Assembly: GCA_023387655.1 (NCBI GenBank)
Contig: JAEWHR010000243.1
Span: 1-64,000 of the forward strand
Origin: Bacillota bacterium
GTDB lineage: Bacteria; Bacillota; Clostridia; Lachnospirales; Lachnospiraceae
Reading direction: 5' to 3'
Length of the DNA: 64,000 nt
How positions within the stretch are numbered: the stretch's first letter is position 1; each line of letters begins with the position of its first letter. The position numbers and the translations under genes were made by a program. Shown here piece after piece: positions 62,540 to 64,000 of this stretch. The notes under the pieces were generated by a model. It made no database searches. It worked only from the letters and a program-made list of their open reading frames with translations, and had not been told where the DNA came from.

Positions 62540-63499
62540 CTAACGCTCTTCACGGAAGTAATTCACACCACAAGAAGCTGGTTGAGCATTCTTTTTCGAA
62601 TTTCTTACCGAAGCCATAATCAAAACTATGGTTGTAATAATATATGGAAGCATATCATAAATTGCCCCTGGAATTCCTATTGAACTTGGAACATAGTACT
62701 TTAACTGACGAAGAGCACCAAAAATAAAGGAACCAAAGATTGCTTTGGTCGGGCTCCAAGAAGCAAAAATAACAAGAGCTACAGAAATCCAGCCAAGACC
62801 GTTGACACAGTCACTAATCCATACACCTTTATTAATGATCATAACAGTAAATGCTCCACCAATTCCACAAATACCACCACCAAGACATACATTAATGTAC
62901 TTCCACTTTGTTACCTTAATTCCTGCAGCATCTGCAGCAGCAGGATTTTCACCTATCGCTCTTACATTTAGTCCACGTTTTGTACGATTAAAATAGAATG
63001 CAAGAAGAATAGCGATAATAATTCCGAGGTATACAAAGGGATTATAAGAAAATAATAACGGGCCAATCACAGGGATATCACTAAGACCAGGTATGTGAAT
63101 TGCTCTCATGTTTGCAGTTATATTTTCTGGTAATTTTAAAGAATCCACGCCCAAACTTTTTCTTGCAAAATGTCCGCAAAAGTTGGCTAGACCTACACCA
63201 AAGATTGTTAATGTCAAACCAGTAACATTTTGATTCGCCATAAAGGTAATCGTTAAGATACCATAGATTAGAGCTGCTAATGCTCCTGCCGCAAATGCTG
63301 CAACAATAGCAATTACAAAACTATCTGTCGTATAGCCCGCCATAAAACCAGCAAATGCTCCGATTGCCATCATACCCTCTACACCTAAGTTTAAGTGTCC
63401 GACTTTCTCTGTAACAATTTCCCCTAGGGTACCAAAAAGAATTGGAGTACCAGAGGTTATGGAGGCTGCTATAAAAGCGATGATCATACCAAAATCCAT
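62540..63499 (-). CDS. BmpA-type nucleoside ABC transporter permease (NupQ/YufQ type)
   Basis: 319 residues, highly hydrophobic with about nine membrane segments. It begins with ITSGTPILFGTLGEIVTEKVGHLNLGVEGMM, and the internal ENPAAADAAGIKVTKWKY loop is characteristic of branched-chain/ribose-like permeases of the nucleoside importers. Its ATG overlaps the stop of the upstream permease gene (TAATG). Such systems normally comprise a Bmp lipoprotein, an ATPase and two permeases; the first two would lie beyond the right edge of the window. The cargo is probably purine or pyrimidine nucleosides. Confidence 0.88.
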   Translation of the reverse strand: MDFGMIIAFIAASITSGTPILFGTLGEIVTEKVGHLNLGVEGMMAIGAFAGFMAGYTTDSFVIAIVAAFAAGALAALIYGILTITFMANQNVTGLTLTIFGVGLANFCGHFARKSLGVDSLKLPENITANMRAIHIPGLSDIPVIGPLLFSYNPFVYLGIIIAILLAFYFNRTKRGLNVRAIGENPAAADAAGIKVTKWKYINVCLGGGICGIGGAFTVMIINKGVWISDCVNGLGWISVALVIFASWSPTKAIFGSFIFGALRQLKYYVPSSIGIPGAIYDMLPYIITTIVLIMASVRNSKKNAQPASCGVNYFREER

Positions 63500-64000
63500 T
63501 ATGCCTTACCTCCTTTTTTTCTTACTGCAAATTTATATCGTATAAAGAATTCACAACCGATGACAAAGAAAAGAATAATTCCTTGTAGAACATCCGCGCA
63601 CGCCTCGGAAACACCAAAGGTAGATTCTACAACACTACTTCCCTTCTCCATGATACTAAACAAAGAAGCAATTACAAAAATAGAAAATGGTTTTAGATTT
63701 GCAAGCCAAGCTACGATAATGGCTGTAAAACCAACACCTCTTGTGATACCTTCTGTCATAGTACCCGCATTACCACTAACCTCAATCATACCTACCAAAC
63801 CACAGATTGCACCACTAAGGAACATCGTACGTAAAATAATACGTTTCACATTCATTCCAGCATAACTAGCAGTAGCCTTACTTTCGCCAACAACATCAAC
63901 CTCATAACATTGTTTTGTAAACTTCGTATATATAAATACTAAGATCAGAACGATAATTGCGATAATCCAACCTGCATGGATACCAAGTACTTTATCTAAC
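63499..64000 (-). CDS. BmpA-type nucleoside ABC transporter permease (NupP/YufP type), partial
   Basis: Only the C-terminal ~167 residues lie in the window; the reading frame stays open to base 64000, so the 5' end is beyond the edge. An internal ATG at 63855 is not the start: sequence upstream in the same frame still encodes the conserved cytosolic loop YEVDVVGESKATASYAGMNVKR and a preceding membrane helix (HAGWIIAIIVLILVFIYTKF). After that come three or four membrane segments, including the LANLKPFSIFVIASLF stretch. It pairs with the downstream permease, which it overlaps by 1 nt. Confidence 0.88.
   Translation of the reverse strand, partial: LDKVLGIHAGWIIAIIVLILVFIYTKFTKQCYEVDVVGESKATASYAGMNVKRIILRTMFLSGAICGLVGMIEVSGNAGTMTEGITRGVGFTAIIVAWLANLKPFSIFVIASLFSIMEKGSSVVESTFGVSEACADVLQGIILFFVIGCEFFIRYKFAVRKKGGKA

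Noticed and set aside
63499..63855. Complete 118-residue protein starting at 63855
   Set aside because: The frame is open and encodes conserved permease sequence beyond that ATG to the window edge, so it is the C-terminal part of a larger permease.

Overview
The window is AT-rich (poly-A/T tracts everywhere, low-GC codon use) and reads as chromosome of an anaerobic, plant-polysaccharide-degrading Gram-positive, most likely a Lachnospiraceae/Clostridium cluster XIVa member. The reasons are: YesM/YesN-type regulators and membrane-anchored AraC proteins, CUT1 (Lpl/Ytc-type) sugar transporters without their own ATPase, strong GGAGG ribosome-binding sites, lipobox solute-binding proteins, and a dense set of cytosolic glycoside hydrolases. 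The assignment is inferred from gene content. I see no rRNA, tRNA, insertion sequence, prophage or CRISPR array.

Layout. (1) 0.2-10 kb: an alpha/beta hydrolase, then a leftward oligopeptide-type ABC operon (oppA-B-C-D-F plus a small DUF3899-like membrane protein); OppD, OppC and OppA all carry large extra sequence. (2) 10.7-15.4 kb: a leftward operon of sugar isomerase, split transketolase and FGGY kinase, divergent from a LacI regulator whose leader contains six 17-bp tandem repeats. (3) 17-27 kb: a leftward operon of solute-binding protein, two permeases, a GH65/95-like enzyme, GH105, GH140 (apiosidase family) and a clan GH-G-like enzyme, divergent from a membrane AraC regulator. (4) 29.5-38.5 kb: racemase-like protein, GH127, FadR-type regulator and DUF1537 acid-sugar kinase leftward; GH78 and a BKACE-family enzyme rightward. 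(5) 39-51.4 kb: a second leftward operon of two permeases, solute-binding protein, GH78, a five-bladed propeller protein, a GH106-like enzyme and GH42. (6) 51.6-59 kb: a rightward operon of YesM-type kinase, YesN-type regulator, an orphan solute-binding protein, a SASA-type acetylesterase and GH29 fucosidase. (7) 59-64 kb: GH42, a Cof-type HAD phosphatase, and two permeases of a nucleoside-type ABC transporter, the last running off the window.

How they may work together. The enzymes cover rhamnose (GH78 twice, GH106-like), apiose (GH140), L-arabinofuranose (GH127), fucose (GH29), galactose or arabinopyranose (GH42 twice), unsaturated galacturonate (GH105) and acetyl groups (SASA). This is close to the sugar list of rhamnogalacturonan, especially the apiose-bearing side chains of rhamnogalacturonan II. 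None of the hydrolases has a signal peptide, so the model is import of oligosaccharides by the two CUT1 transporters and breakdown in the cytoplasm. The isomerase/kinase/transketolase operon would then be a route for released apiose (or another branched or rare pentose) into central metabolism. This assignment is inference. A second recurring theme is unrelated short tandem repeats (17, 19, 24, 25, 31 and 60 bp units) lying at gene boundaries, often ending at a ribosome-binding site.
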